Part shown: piece after piece, positions 18,970-26,921 of the stretch
How the letters are laid out: each line of letters starts with the position of its first letter
How positions within the stretch are numbered: position 1 is the first letter of the stretch
Source of the DNA: Marinobacter sp. BGYM27
GTDB taxonomy: Bacteria > Pseudomonadota > Gammaproteobacteria > Pseudomonadales > Oleiphilaceae
Direction of reading: 5' to 3'
DNA length: 64,000 nt
Assembly: GCA_025153445.1 (NCBI GenBank)
Contig: JANZNS010000009.1
Coordinates: forward strand, 1 to 64,000
Notes under the pieces: generated by a model
What the model was told of the DNA's origin: nothing
Seen by the model: only the letters and a program-made list of their open reading frames with translations
Database searches by the model: none
Made by a program: the position numbers and the translations under genes

Positions 18970-19944
18970 TTACTGAGGGCCGCGAGTCAACGTATGCAGC
19001 GTCACTTCCGGCGGGCAATTCAGGCGCGCCTGGACGACAGAGGTGCCGGATCCGCACGAGGTGTATCCCTGCATGCCGGCATGTTGCCAGGCTCCCTTAC
19101 CGACGAAGCGCGGGCAGTCGGCATCGAGCAATACAGGAATGCCGCCCGGCAGGCAGATCTGGCCGCCGTGGGTGTGGCCACACAGGAAAACGTCGTAGCC
19201 TGCATGGGCCGCCTGGCGAAAAATTTCAGGCGTGTGACTCAATAGGACTGTGACGGCGCCGGCGGGTATTCCGTCAGCCGCTTGTTGCAGGTTATCGACC
19301 TTGTAGAAGTGGGCATCGTCGACACCGGCGATGTATAGCCGGGATGCACCTCGGTCAATAGCGATATTCTCATTCACCAGCAATTGGTACCCCATGTCTT
19401 CCAGCCCGGGCAGCATTCGAATGCTGTCATGATTGCCCAGCACCGCAAGCGGTGTACCTTTGAGCGCGGGGCGTAGCTCCCGCATGCCCTGCAGGCAGGC
19501 ATCGATCGGCCCCCAGGTCAGCTTTCGGTAATCCCCGGTCAGCACGCACAGATCGTAATCCATTTCGCTGACGTGTCGGATCAGCGCATCGAGCGCCTGC
19601 TGGTCCATGTCTACATGCAGGTCGGTGAGCTGCAGAATGCGGAAGCCTTCAAAATCTTCCGGCAGGTTGGGCAAGACGATACGCCGGTCAATAGTATTGA
19701 TCCTGCGGGCATTCTGGCGGGCCCGATTCAGCATGCCGGACAGGCGCAGGCAGGTTTCGACCAGGCGGTGGAAGGAGTACCACTTTTCGAAGTAGACGAA
19801 GTGGCCATCAGGACCAATCATGGCGCCTTCATACTCCCGTTCAATCCCCAAACGCTGACGTGCATGGGTGGCGCCAAGCCGGAGCGATAGACGGTAGTCG
19901 AGAAGGTCATCATCATGCCGCATGTCGGAGGCGGGATGCGTCAT
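18970..19944 (-). CDS. Calcineurin-like metallophosphoesterase
   Basis: A 324-residue dimetal phosphoesterase of the YkuE/YaeI branch. All motifs of the fold are in order: LTDLHVDMD (D-x-H), LTGDY (GD), VLGNHDSI (GNHD), LLSHTPEI and CGHTHGGQICLPGG (GH-x-H), which binds the two metals. There is no membrane helix or signal peptide, whereas several YkuE relatives are exported. The substrate is unknown; relatives act on UDP-diacylglucosamine or phosphodiesters. It starts at ATG 19944 with a GAGGAG site and is divergent from msrA. Confidence 0.88.
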   Translation of the reverse strand: MTHPASDMRHDDDLLDYRLSLRLGATHARQRLGIEREYEGAMIGPDGHFVYFEKWYSFHRLVETCLRLSGMLNRARQNARRINTIDRRIVLPNLPEDFEGFRILQLTDLHVDMDQQALDALIRHVSEMDYDLCVLTGDYRKLTWGPIDACLQGMRELRPALKGTPLAVLGNHDSIRMLPGLEDMGYQLLVNENIAIDRGASRLYIAGVDDAHFYKVDNLQQAADGIPAGAVTVLLSHTPEIFRQAAHAGYDVFLCGHTHGGQICLPGGIPVLLDADCPRFVGKGAWQHAGMQGYTSCGSGTSVVQARLNCPPEVTLHTLTRGPQ

Positions 19945-20099
19945 CAGATACTCCTCTGGTCAAGCGAAATACATCAGTATGGTCTCTCCGTTCTCATCAG
20001 TAAATGTGGGAACCGGTGATCTGATGACCTGTCAGATTGGTAATACAGGACAATAGGGGACAGAATGAGCATTGATGCCTGATTGCGATAGGAGGAGTC

Positions 20100-20747
20100 A
20101 TGACCAGAGCCTGTGATATACCCGGAATGAATGTCGCCAGAAGCCGATTCCCCATGCCCGAAATAAGTCTGGACCTGCCGGAAGGCGCAGGCGAGCAACG
20201 CGCGATCTTGGGTGGCGGCTGCTTCTGGTGCGTTGAAGCCGTGTATCAGGCGGTGGATGGTGTCACCTCCGTGGTTTCCGGCTACGCCGGTGGCGCTGCC
20301 GAAACGGCCAATTATGACAGCGTGTGCAGTGGTCAGACAGGTCATGCAGAAGTGATCGAGGTGCGCTACGACCCTGCGCGAACCAGTTATGGTGAACTGT
20401 TGCGGATTTTCTTTTCCGTTGCCCACGATCCCACACAGCTGAACCGACAGGGCAATGACCGGGGTACCCAGTATCGCTCTGCTGTGTTTTACGAAACACC
20501 ACAGCAGAAAGACATGGTAGAGGCGTATATTCGGCAAATCGATGCGTCCGGTGTATACAGTGATACGCTGGCCACCACTGTAGAGCCGCTGGATGCCTTC
20601 TATCCTGCTGAGGAATACCATCAGAACTTTGCAGAACGGAATCCCCACCAGCCGTACATCATGGCGGTCGCAGCGCCGAAGCTTGAAAAGCTGCGCAATA
20701 GCTACGGGGATCAATTGAAGCCATCATTCAGGGATGATCTGGCCTAA
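20100..20747 (+). CDS. msrA: Peptide-methionine (S)-S-oxide reductase MsrA
   Basis: Repairs methionine-S-sulfoxide in proteins and free methionine using thioredoxin. The active-site motif GCFWC places the catalytic cysteine at residue 41, and further family blocks are SGYAGG, GHAEVIEV, HDPTQLNRQGNDRGTQYRS and AEEYHQ. At 215 residues it resembles the E. coli-type enzyme with an N-terminal extension. GGAGGAGTC directly precedes the ATG. It is 12 bases upstream of msrB, so the two stereospecific reductases form one operon. Confidence 0.96.
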   Translation: MTRACDIPGMNVARSRFPMPEISLDLPEGAGEQRAILGGGCFWCVEAVYQAVDGVTSVVSGYAGGAAETANYDSVCSGQTGHAEVIEVRYDPARTSYGELLRIFFSVAHDPTQLNRQGNDRGTQYRSAVFYETPQQKDMVEAYIRQIDASGVYSDTLATTVEPLDAFYPAEEYHQNFAERNPHQPYIMAVAAPKLEKLRNSYGDQLKPSFRDDLA

Positions 20748-20759
20748 ACGAGGTGAATA

Positions 20760-21185
20760 ATGACGCAGTCTGAATCCGGTTATGACCTGACGCCTCTGAC
20801 GGCGGCAGAAATCGAAAAGCGGGCCGCAGGGCTGACAGCCGATGAGCGGCGTGTACTGCTTGATCACGGTACCGAGCATCCCTTTTGCGGGACTTTGCTG
20901 GATAACAATCAGGATGGCGCCTACATGTGCCGTCTTTGCGATTTACCGCTGTTCAGTTCGCAGCACAAGTTTGAGTCGGGCACTGGTTGGCCCAGTTTTT
21001 TCGCGCCTTATGATCCGGATCATATCCGCTATATCGAAGACACCAGTATGGGGATGACCCGGACCGAAATCCGCTGTCCGCGCTGCGACAGTCACCTGGG
21101 CCACGTGTTTCCGGATGGTCCGCCGCCCAGCGGGCAGCGCTATTGCCTCAACTCCATCGCGATGGTGTTTCAGGCAGGCGCGTGA
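20760..21185 (+). CDS. msrB: Peptide-methionine (R)-S-oxide reductase MsrB
   Basis: Repairs the R epimer of methionine sulfoxide, complementing MsrA. The 141-residue protein keeps four zinc cysteines in two CxxC pairs (57/60 and 106/109), the SGTGWPSF and IEDTSMGMTRTEIRC blocks, and the catalytic cysteine 129 in RYCLNS. It is the second gene of the msrA-msrB pair and is followed by a strong intrinsic terminator. Confidence 0.96.
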   Translation: MTQSESGYDLTPLTAAEIEKRAAGLTADERRVLLDHGTEHPFCGTLLDNNQDGAYMCRLCDLPLFSSQHKFESGTGWPSFFAPYDPDHIRYIEDTSMGMTRTEIRCPRCDSHLGHVFPDGPPPSGQRYCLNSIAMVFQAGA

Positions 21186-21203
21186 AGGTGCCCAAGATGT
21201 ACG

Positions 21204-21232
21204 AAAAAAGCCCGGTCCGCCGGGCTTTTTTG
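21204..21232 (+). terminator. Rho-independent terminator after msrB
   Basis: The stem AAAAGCCCGG / CCGGGCTTTT with a TCCG loop is followed by a run of T on the plus strand and flanked by A on the other side, so it can also serve the convergent oxidoreductase gene. Confidence 0.9.
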
Positions 21233-21248
21233 TGTCTTCTGCGAAAGC

Positions 21249-21890
21249 CTAAGCAGATTGAATGCTTTCCGATTCAATGATGTTGCAGCCATCCGGGCCC
21301 GAGAGCGAGTCGAGCAGGGTGGCCGCAATATCGCTGGCCGGAACGGATCTGTATCGCTTGGGGATCAGCGGCTTGAACAATCGACTTGCGATCAGCCCGG
21401 CTTGTTCGCCAATCCTCGATTCGGTCCGCTCGGCCTCAATCAGTGAGGGCCGAACCAGCGTCAACCGACTGAAACCCAGTGCCTGCAAGTGCTGCTCGGC
21501 TTCGCCTTTGGTGCTCAGGTAAAAGCTGCGGCTATTCGCATTGGCGCCGAGTGACGAATTCAATGCGAAGGCATGGGCGCCTGACTCCAGCGCCTTGTTG
21601 GCGCAGGCGATCACCAGATCATGGTCAATGGCGTAAAAGGCCTGTTTGCTGCCCGCTTGTTTGAGTGTCGTGCCGAGACAGCACACGACTGCATCGACCG
21701 ACCACCAATCGGCATCGGGCAGCGGTAGCGAGAAATCAGTCACCGGGTTGAGCGTCGTCTCAGGCAGGTCGTTTTGCTTCAGTGGTCTGCGCGTTGGCGC
21801 CACAATAGACGAATAGCGCCCGCTGGCGACCGCTTGGGTCAGCACCTGGTGTCCGACTGCGCCGGTGGCACCGAGTATCATCAGTTTCAT
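21249..21890 (-). CDS. NAD(P)-binding Rossmann protein (atypical short-chain dehydrogenase, HTATIP2-like)
   Basis: A 213-residue soluble protein with an N-terminal NAD(P)-binding motif MILGATGAVGHQV and the mid-protein pattern DAVVCCLGTTLKQAGS. A serine and a YLSTKGEAE motif (Tyr-x-x-x-Lys) sit where extended SDR catalytic residues occur. It resembles the YraR/HTATIP2 group of NAD(P)H-binding proteins, whose substrates are mostly unknown. ATG 21890 is preferred over the GTG just before it. It is convergent with msrB, sharing the terminator between them. Confidence 0.8.
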   Translation of the reverse strand: MKLMILGATGAVGHQVLTQAVASGRYSSIVAPTRRPLKQNDLPETTLNPVTDFSLPLPDADWWSVDAVVCCLGTTLKQAGSKQAFYAIDHDLVIACANKALESGAHAFALNSSLGANANSRSFYLSTKGEAEQHLQALGFSRLTLVRPSLIEAERTESRIGEQAGLIASRLFKPLIPKRYRSVPASDIAATLLDSLSGPDGCNIIESESIQSA

Positions 21891-22217
21891 CACATATCCG
21901 CCCTGGTAAATGGAACGGAAAGCCTAGCGTATGGAGTCGGCTGGAGGAAATAGCGAGGGCGGGTGCAACGGCAGATGTCTGTCACATGTTTGTCATGCTG
22001 GCGTGACAAGCTATGGGCAGTGCATTTGTTGTGGCAATACAAAACTGCATTGTGGCGTTTCGCCAGATCAGAGCAGGGATGTTCTCACCGCGTCAGGGAT
22101 GACGCTTTTTAACGTACTCGTAAGTCTCCTCTCCGCGTTTTGTAACCCCCGAAACCTGAACGCTCCCGATCAACCTGTGTGATGCTGATCGGGTTTGAGT
22201 CTGCAGAAACCAGAACC
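21891..22217. other. Intergenic region with one inverted repeat
   Basis: A 327-base gap between two minus-strand genes. A plus-strand frame at 21931-22182 lacks a ribosome site and a recognisable family and is judged non-coding. An inverted repeat CCCGATCA / TGATCGGG lies at 22165-22172 and 22186-22193, 25 bases beyond the nhaD stop; it has T bases only on the plus-strand side, so its role as an nhaD terminator is doubtful. Confidence 0.45.
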
Positions 22218-23465
22218 TCAGATGAAGTTCCCAACCACGTACACACCGGCATAGCCCAGCGTGTAGGCAATCAGCAGAAAGAAGCTGTAGCGCAGGTAGC
22301 TGCCGAAGGTGAGGCCGTCTATTTTGCTCATCGCCACGATACCTGCGGCTGAACCGATGACCAGCAGCGAGCCGCCAACGCCAACGGCGTAGGTCAGCCC
22401 CATCCATTCGCCAGGCGACATGGTGATACCTGCCTTGAGCAACGCAGCGGTAAGCGGGACGTTGTCGATCACGGCCGAGAAGATGCCCATTAGGTAATTG
22501 GCGACCAGCGGTGGCAATACGTCATAGACAGCGACGAAGCTGCCAAGGGCGTGAATTTCCTTCAGCATGCCCACCAAAAGCAGAATGCCCAGGAAGAACA
22601 GCAGGGTTTCGAATTCGATCGTTCGGACATATTCCATAATCGGGTCCAGTTCCGAATCTGAACTGAAGAACCGGGATACCAGGAACATGACCGAAAGCCC
22701 GAAGAGGAACATCAGTACCGGCGGCACGCTGAACAGCACGTTGGACACGATGGTCATGATAATCGTGGTCAGAAACAGCACACTGATGATGACGTCTACG
22801 CGCCGCACTTCATTGCGGGCGTGCACCAGTTGTACTTCGCCGTGCATGCCGCGTGAAAGCAGCAGTGCCAGCAGCAGAACGCCGCAGGCGGCCGGAATCG
22901 ACAGCGCCAGCAGAGTCAGGATTTCGACCTTGTGGGCGAGGAAGATCATCAACGTGGTAACGTCACCGGTGATGAGCGCTACCCCGCCTGAGTTCACTGC
23001 AAAGACCACCAGGGTAATGAAGCGGATTTGCTTCTTTTTATCGAGCTTCAGCGACAGAATTAGCGCACAGGAGACCAGTGTGGCGGTGATGTTGTCGGCC
23101 AGGGAAGAAAATACGAAGCAGAATGCCCCCGTTAGCAACAGGAGATGCTTTTCCTTGATGCGTTTGGGCATGATCAGATAGATCAGGTTTTCAATCATGC
23201 CTTTCTTGTTCAGGTAGGCAACGAAGGTCATGGCGGCGACAAGAAAGAGCCAGAGACCAGCGATTTCGGCGATGCTTTCAGATAGGCCGGCGGATATGGT
23301 CCGGGTTTGTGTTTCCGAGTCTGAGGCTATAAACAGGAGTAACCAGGAGAGTGTTCCGAAAAACAGTGTCACTTTTGCTTTGTTGACGTGGGTGACTTCT
23401 TCAAAAATGACACCCAGCAGGGCAAGGACAGCAAAGCTGACCAGAACACTATCTAACCAGACCAT
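22218..23465 (-). CDS. nhaD: NhaD-type sodium/proton antiporter
   Basis: Inner-membrane Na+/H+ antiporter of the ion transporter superfamily, characterised in Vibrio and Halomonas, where it handles sodium stress at alkaline pH. The 415-residue protein has about 12 hydrophobic segments; conserved stretches include SLADNITATLVSCAL, FAVNSGGVALITGDVTTLMIF, and FSAVIDNVPLTAALL. I start at MVWLDSVLV; an upstream extension of 16 polar residues has no family match. It stands alone and is divergent from mqo. It fits a marine lifestyle. Confidence 0.92.
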   Translation of the reverse strand: MVWLDSVLVSFAVLALLGVIFEEVTHVNKAKVTLFFGTLSWLLLFIASDSETQTRTISAGLSESIAEIAGLWLFLVAAMTFVAYLNKKGMIENLIYLIMPKRIKEKHLLLLTGAFCFVFSSLADNITATLVSCALILSLKLDKKKQIRFITLVVFAVNSGGVALITGDVTTLMIFLAHKVEILTLLALSIPAACGVLLLALLLSRGMHGEVQLVHARNEVRRVDVIISVLFLTTIIMTIVSNVLFSVPPVLMFLFGLSVMFLVSRFFSSDSELDPIMEYVRTIEFETLLFFLGILLLVGMLKEIHALGSFVAVYDVLPPLVANYLMGIFSAVIDNVPLTAALLKAGITMSPGEWMGLTYAVGVGGSLLVIGSAAGIVAMSKIDGLTFGSYLRYSFFLLIAYTLGYAGVYVVGNFI

Positions 23466-23691
23466 ATGAGGTGAACCGTTGGTGGAAAGCTGCCGGCGCT
23501 GACAGCAAGGCAAAATTGAGCGCCGAAGTTTACTCCGACGGCTTGTGCCGCGCCACCGGGATCATTGCCTTGATCATGCAAATCGCGACTTTACGTAAGA
23601 TCGGCAATTTCAAATTGCATCGAAAAAACGGATAATCGGATTCCGATAATTCTGAACCCCTTTCGAATACTGAACTGAAGGTAACAGGCTA

Positions 23692-25185
23692 ATGACTGCA
23701 AGACAGGCAGATGTCGTGCTGGTCGGTGGTGGCGTCATGAGCGCCACCCTCGGCATGATGCTCAAGCAGCTTGATCCGTCCCTGGACATCATCATGGTGG
23801 AGCGTCTTGATCACGTCGCCCATGAGAGCACTGACGGATGGAACAATGCAGGTACCGGCCACGCCGGCTACTGCGAGCTAAATTACACGCCCGAGACCCC
23901 GGATGGTGGCATTGAGATTGATCGCGCGCTGAACATCAATGCGGCGTTTGAACTGTCTCTGCAGTTCTGGTCCCATCTCGTTGAAAACAAAATTTTGCCG
24001 GAGCCCGGCAAGTTCATCAATGCAACGCCGCACCAGAGCTTCGTCTGGGGCGAAAAAGATGTGGCCTTCCTGCGCAAGCGGCACGAAATGCTGAGCAAGC
24101 ACCACCTGTTCCGGGAGATGGAATTTACCGAGTCTCCTGAAACACTAAAAGAATGGATGCCGCTGATTGTCAGTCATCGTGATCCGATGCAGGCGGTCGC
24201 AGCGACCCGCATCAAGCATGGTTCGGATGTCGATTTCGGCTCGCTGACCCGCAGCATGATCGACCATTTGGCTAATCAGCCCAACTTCGAACTCATGCTC
24301 GGGCATTCGGTTCGCTCCCTGGCGCAGCGGGAAAATGGCCGCTGGAAGGTACGGGTGCGTGATGAGCAGACCGGTGTTACCAAGAAACTTGAAGCCGGTT
24401 TCGTATTCCTTGGCGCGGGCGGCGGCGCGTTGCCACTGCTGCAGAAGTCCGATATAGCCGAGAGCAAAGGGTACGGCGGTTTCCCGGTGAGCGGTCAGTG
24501 GCTGGTGTGCAAAAACCCTGACGTGATCAAGCGCCATTACTCCAAAGTCTATGGCAAGGCGCCGATTGGCGCGCCTCCGATGTCTGTGCCGCACCTGGAT
24601 ACCCGCATCATCAACGGTGAGCCGGCCTTGCTGTTTGGGCCTTTTGCGGGTTTCACGACCAAATTCCTCAAGCAGGGTTCTGTGTTTGATCTGTTCTCAT
24701 CTGTAAAAGGCGGGAACCTTCTGCCTATGATGCAGGTCGGGCGCGTCAATATGGATCTGACCCGCTATCTGATCAAGGAGGCCTTCCAGTCGCACTCCGA
24801 GCGGGTGGCGTCATTGCGTAACTTCTTCCCGGATGCCCAGGAGAAGAACTGGCGTCTGCAGGATGCCGGTCAGCGCGTGCAGATCATCAAGAAATCGGCA
24901 GAGGGTCGGGGCAAGCTCGAGTTCGGCACCGAGATCGTCGCGGCCAAAGATGGCTCGCTGGCGGCGCTTCTGGGGGCTTCTCCTGGCGCCTCGACCGCTG
25001 TTAAGGCGATGATTGATGTGATTGAGCGTTGCTTCTCGGACCGCATCAAGACACCTGAATGGCAGGAGCGGATGCGTGAACTGATTCCGTCCTACGGTCA
25101 GTCACTTGTCGAAAATGAAGCATTGCTGAATGAGGTGCGCAGTCGCACGCTTTCAACACTCAATCTGAACAAGCTTAAAGACTGA
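23692..25185 (+). CDS. mqo: Malate:quinone oxidoreductase
   Basis: FAD-dependent peripheral membrane enzyme that oxidises malate to oxaloacetate and passes electrons to the quinone pool, used alongside or instead of NAD-malate dehydrogenase. The 497-residue sequence has the N-terminal FAD motif DVVLVGGGVMSATLG, the Mqo signature GWNNAGTGHAGYCELNYTP and a conserved GPFAGFTTKFLK block. The ATG follows GAAGGTAACAGGCTA. With fumC and a ubiquinone pathway in the same window, it points to an aerobic respiratory TCA cycle. Confidence 0.96.
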   Translation: MTARQADVVLVGGGVMSATLGMMLKQLDPSLDIIMVERLDHVAHESTDGWNNAGTGHAGYCELNYTPETPDGGIEIDRALNINAAFELSLQFWSHLVENKILPEPGKFINATPHQSFVWGEKDVAFLRKRHEMLSKHHLFREMEFTESPETLKEWMPLIVSHRDPMQAVAATRIKHGSDVDFGSLTRSMIDHLANQPNFELMLGHSVRSLAQRENGRWKVRVRDEQTGVTKKLEAGFVFLGAGGGALPLLQKSDIAESKGYGGFPVSGQWLVCKNPDVIKRHYSKVYGKAPIGAPPMSVPHLDTRIINGEPALLFGPFAGFTTKFLKQGSVFDLFSSVKGGNLLPMMQVGRVNMDLTRYLIKEAFQSHSERVASLRNFFPDAQEKNWRLQDAGQRVQIIKKSAEGRGKLEFGTEIVAAKDGSLAALLGASPGASTAVKAMIDVIERCFSDRIKTPEWQERMRELIPSYGQSLVENEALLNEVRSRTLSTLNLNKLKD

Positions 25186-25193
25186 AACCGAAT

Positions 25194-25225
25194 CGACAGC
25201 ATGGGTGTGAAAACCCATGCTGTCG
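25194..25225 (+). terminator. Hairpin after mqo, possible terminator
   Basis: A perfect 13-base stem, CGACAGCATGGGT with ACCCATGCTGTCG, and a 6-base loop starts eight bases after the mqo stop. T residues follow only after about a dozen bases, so intrinsic termination is likely but not certain. Confidence 0.6.
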
Positions 25226-25417
25226 GCTTGCCCGCCTGTTTTATCCTGTCTTGTTTTGCTGCTCATCCCTCTCTCTACGCCCCATTTTTCTGATATCCGG
25301 ATGTTCTGGTCGAGTCTGACCCGGCGCACTGTCAATCTGTGGACATCCGGGTTTGGATGACGCAGTTCCCAGCTAATCGGATGCTCTGAAAACAAATACA
25401 ACATTTGGAGCGCAAAC

Positions 25418-26803
25418 ATGAAAAAAATGAAGCATGTACTGCAATGCTCAGCAGTCGGACTGATGCTGACCGGGGGTGCTGCGCAATCTCACGCAGGCGC
25501 CTTTGTTCAGCTGTTTGAGTGGAAGTGGAATGATGTCGCACAGGAGTGCGAAAACTTCCTCGGCCCCAAAGGCTTCAGCGCGGTGCAGGTATCGCCACCC
25601 CAGGAGCATATTCAGGGAAATGCGTGGTGGACTCGCTACCAACCTGTCAGTTACCAACTACAAAGTCGCGGCGGCAATGCCGCTGATTTCGCCAACATGG
25701 TATCCCGGTGTAACGCAGTGGGTGTCGATGTCTACGCCGATGCGGTGGTCAACCACATGGCCAACGGCAGCGGTACCGGGAGTGCAGGGTCGTCATATAG
25801 CAGTGGTAGTCTGTCCTATCCTCAATATAGCGGGCCGGATTTTCACTCGGCATGTGATATCAACAGTGGCGATTATGGAGGTAACGCCGGGCGTGTGCGC
25901 AACTGTCGCCTGGTTGGATTGCCGGATCTCAACACGGCTGACAACTACGTCCAGTCCACCGTCGCCGGATACCTCAATCAGTTGATTAATCTCGGTGTTA
26001 AAGGCTTCCGGATTGATGCGGCCAAACATATCGCGCCTGGTGATATCAGCGGTATTCTGAGTCGTGTGAACGGCTCGCCCTATGTGTTCCAGGAGGTGAT
26101 TGATCTTGGAGGCGAGGCGGTCAGCGCGAACGAGTATACCGGTACTGCAGCGGTGACAGAATTTCGTTACAGCGCCTCGATCGGCAATGTTTTCAAGAAC
26201 CAGCAGTTGAGCTACCTGAACAACTTTGGCGAAAGCTGGGGGTTTCTGGGCGGCGGGTCCGCGGTCGTGTTTACCGACAACCACGACAACCAGCGCGGCC
26301 ACGGTGCCGGTGGCGCCAATGTACTGACATTCAAGGATGGCTCGCTTTATAACCTGGCTAACGTCTTTATGCTGGCCTGGCCCTATGGTTATCCCAAAGT
26401 CATGTCGAGCTACGCCTTTAATAATGCGGATCAGGGGCCGCCATCATCCAGTGTTTACCAGAACGGCGTTGCACAGTGCGGCGGTGCCTGGATATGCGAG
26501 CACCGTTGGTCTTCAATCGCCAACATGGTGGCATTCCGCAATAACACGGATGGCACGGGTGTCGATCATTGGTGGGACAATGGTAACAACCAGATTGCGT
26601 TTGGCCGGGGTGGTCAGGGCTTTGTCATCATCAACCGGCAATCGAATGCGCTGAACCGTACCTTTAGCACCGGGATGCCGGATGGCCGCTATCGGAATGT
26701 GGCAGGTAATAACGCCTGTGTCACTGTGTCGGGTGGCCAGCTCACGGTTGCGGTGCCCGGCATGGAGGCCGCTGCAATCCACGTCGGAGCCCCCTGCGGT
26801 TAA
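25418..26803 (+). CDS. Secreted animal-type (chloride-dependent) alpha-amylase, GH13
   Basis: Extracellular endo-acting alpha-1,4-glucanase. A signal peptide ends near residue 26 (QSHA). The barrel carries the nucleophile D200 in GFRIDAAKH, the general acid E226 in FQEVIDLGGE and D290 in FTDNHDNQRGHGAGGA. That last block and YPKVMSSYAF match vertebrate and Pseudoalteromonas amylases closely. R198, N288 and K327 correspond to the chloride-binding triad Arg-Asn-Lys of the cold-active Pseudoalteromonas enzyme, so chloride activation is expected. The 461 residues end after the C-terminal beta domain with no starch-binding module. The ATG follows TTGGAGCGCAAAC. No maltose or glycogen genes are near. 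Confidence 0.94.
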   Translation: MKKMKHVLQCSAVGLMLTGGAAQSHAGAFVQLFEWKWNDVAQECENFLGPKGFSAVQVSPPQEHIQGNAWWTRYQPVSYQLQSRGGNAADFANMVSRCNAVGVDVYADAVVNHMANGSGTGSAGSSYSSGSLSYPQYSGPDFHSACDINSGDYGGNAGRVRNCRLVGLPDLNTADNYVQSTVAGYLNQLINLGVKGFRIDAAKHIAPGDISGILSRVNGSPYVFQEVIDLGGEAVSANEYTGTAAVTEFRYSASIGNVFKNQQLSYLNNFGESWGFLGGGSAVVFTDNHDNQRGHGAGGANVLTFKDGSLYNLANVFMLAWPYGYPKVMSSYAFNNADQGPPSSSVYQNGVAQCGGAWICEHRWSSIANMVAFRNNTDGTGVDHWWDNGNNQIAFGRGGQGFVIINRQSNALNRTFSTGMPDGRYRNVAGNNACVTVSGGQLTVAVPGMEAAAIHVGAPCG

Positions 26804-26877
26804 CAGTGGTTACATCGCCTGATAGCGAGTGACGCTCAAACCGAGGTCGCTCGTTATTACGCCAATCCTGATCAATA

Positions 26878-26904
26878 AAAAAGGGCCCCTTGGGGCCCTT
26901 TTGT
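26878..26904. terminator. Bidirectional intrinsic terminator
   Basis: The stem AAAAGGGCCCC / GGGGCCCTTTT, with a TT loop and T tracts on both strands, lies between the convergent amylase gene and RND permease gene and can serve both. Confidence 0.9.
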
Positions 26905-26921
26905 TTTACCTTCTGATTACC

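Noticed and set aside
21931-22182. 83-residue plus-strand frame between the oxidoreductase and nhaD
   Set aside because: Cys-rich, no ribosome site, no family; probably chance.
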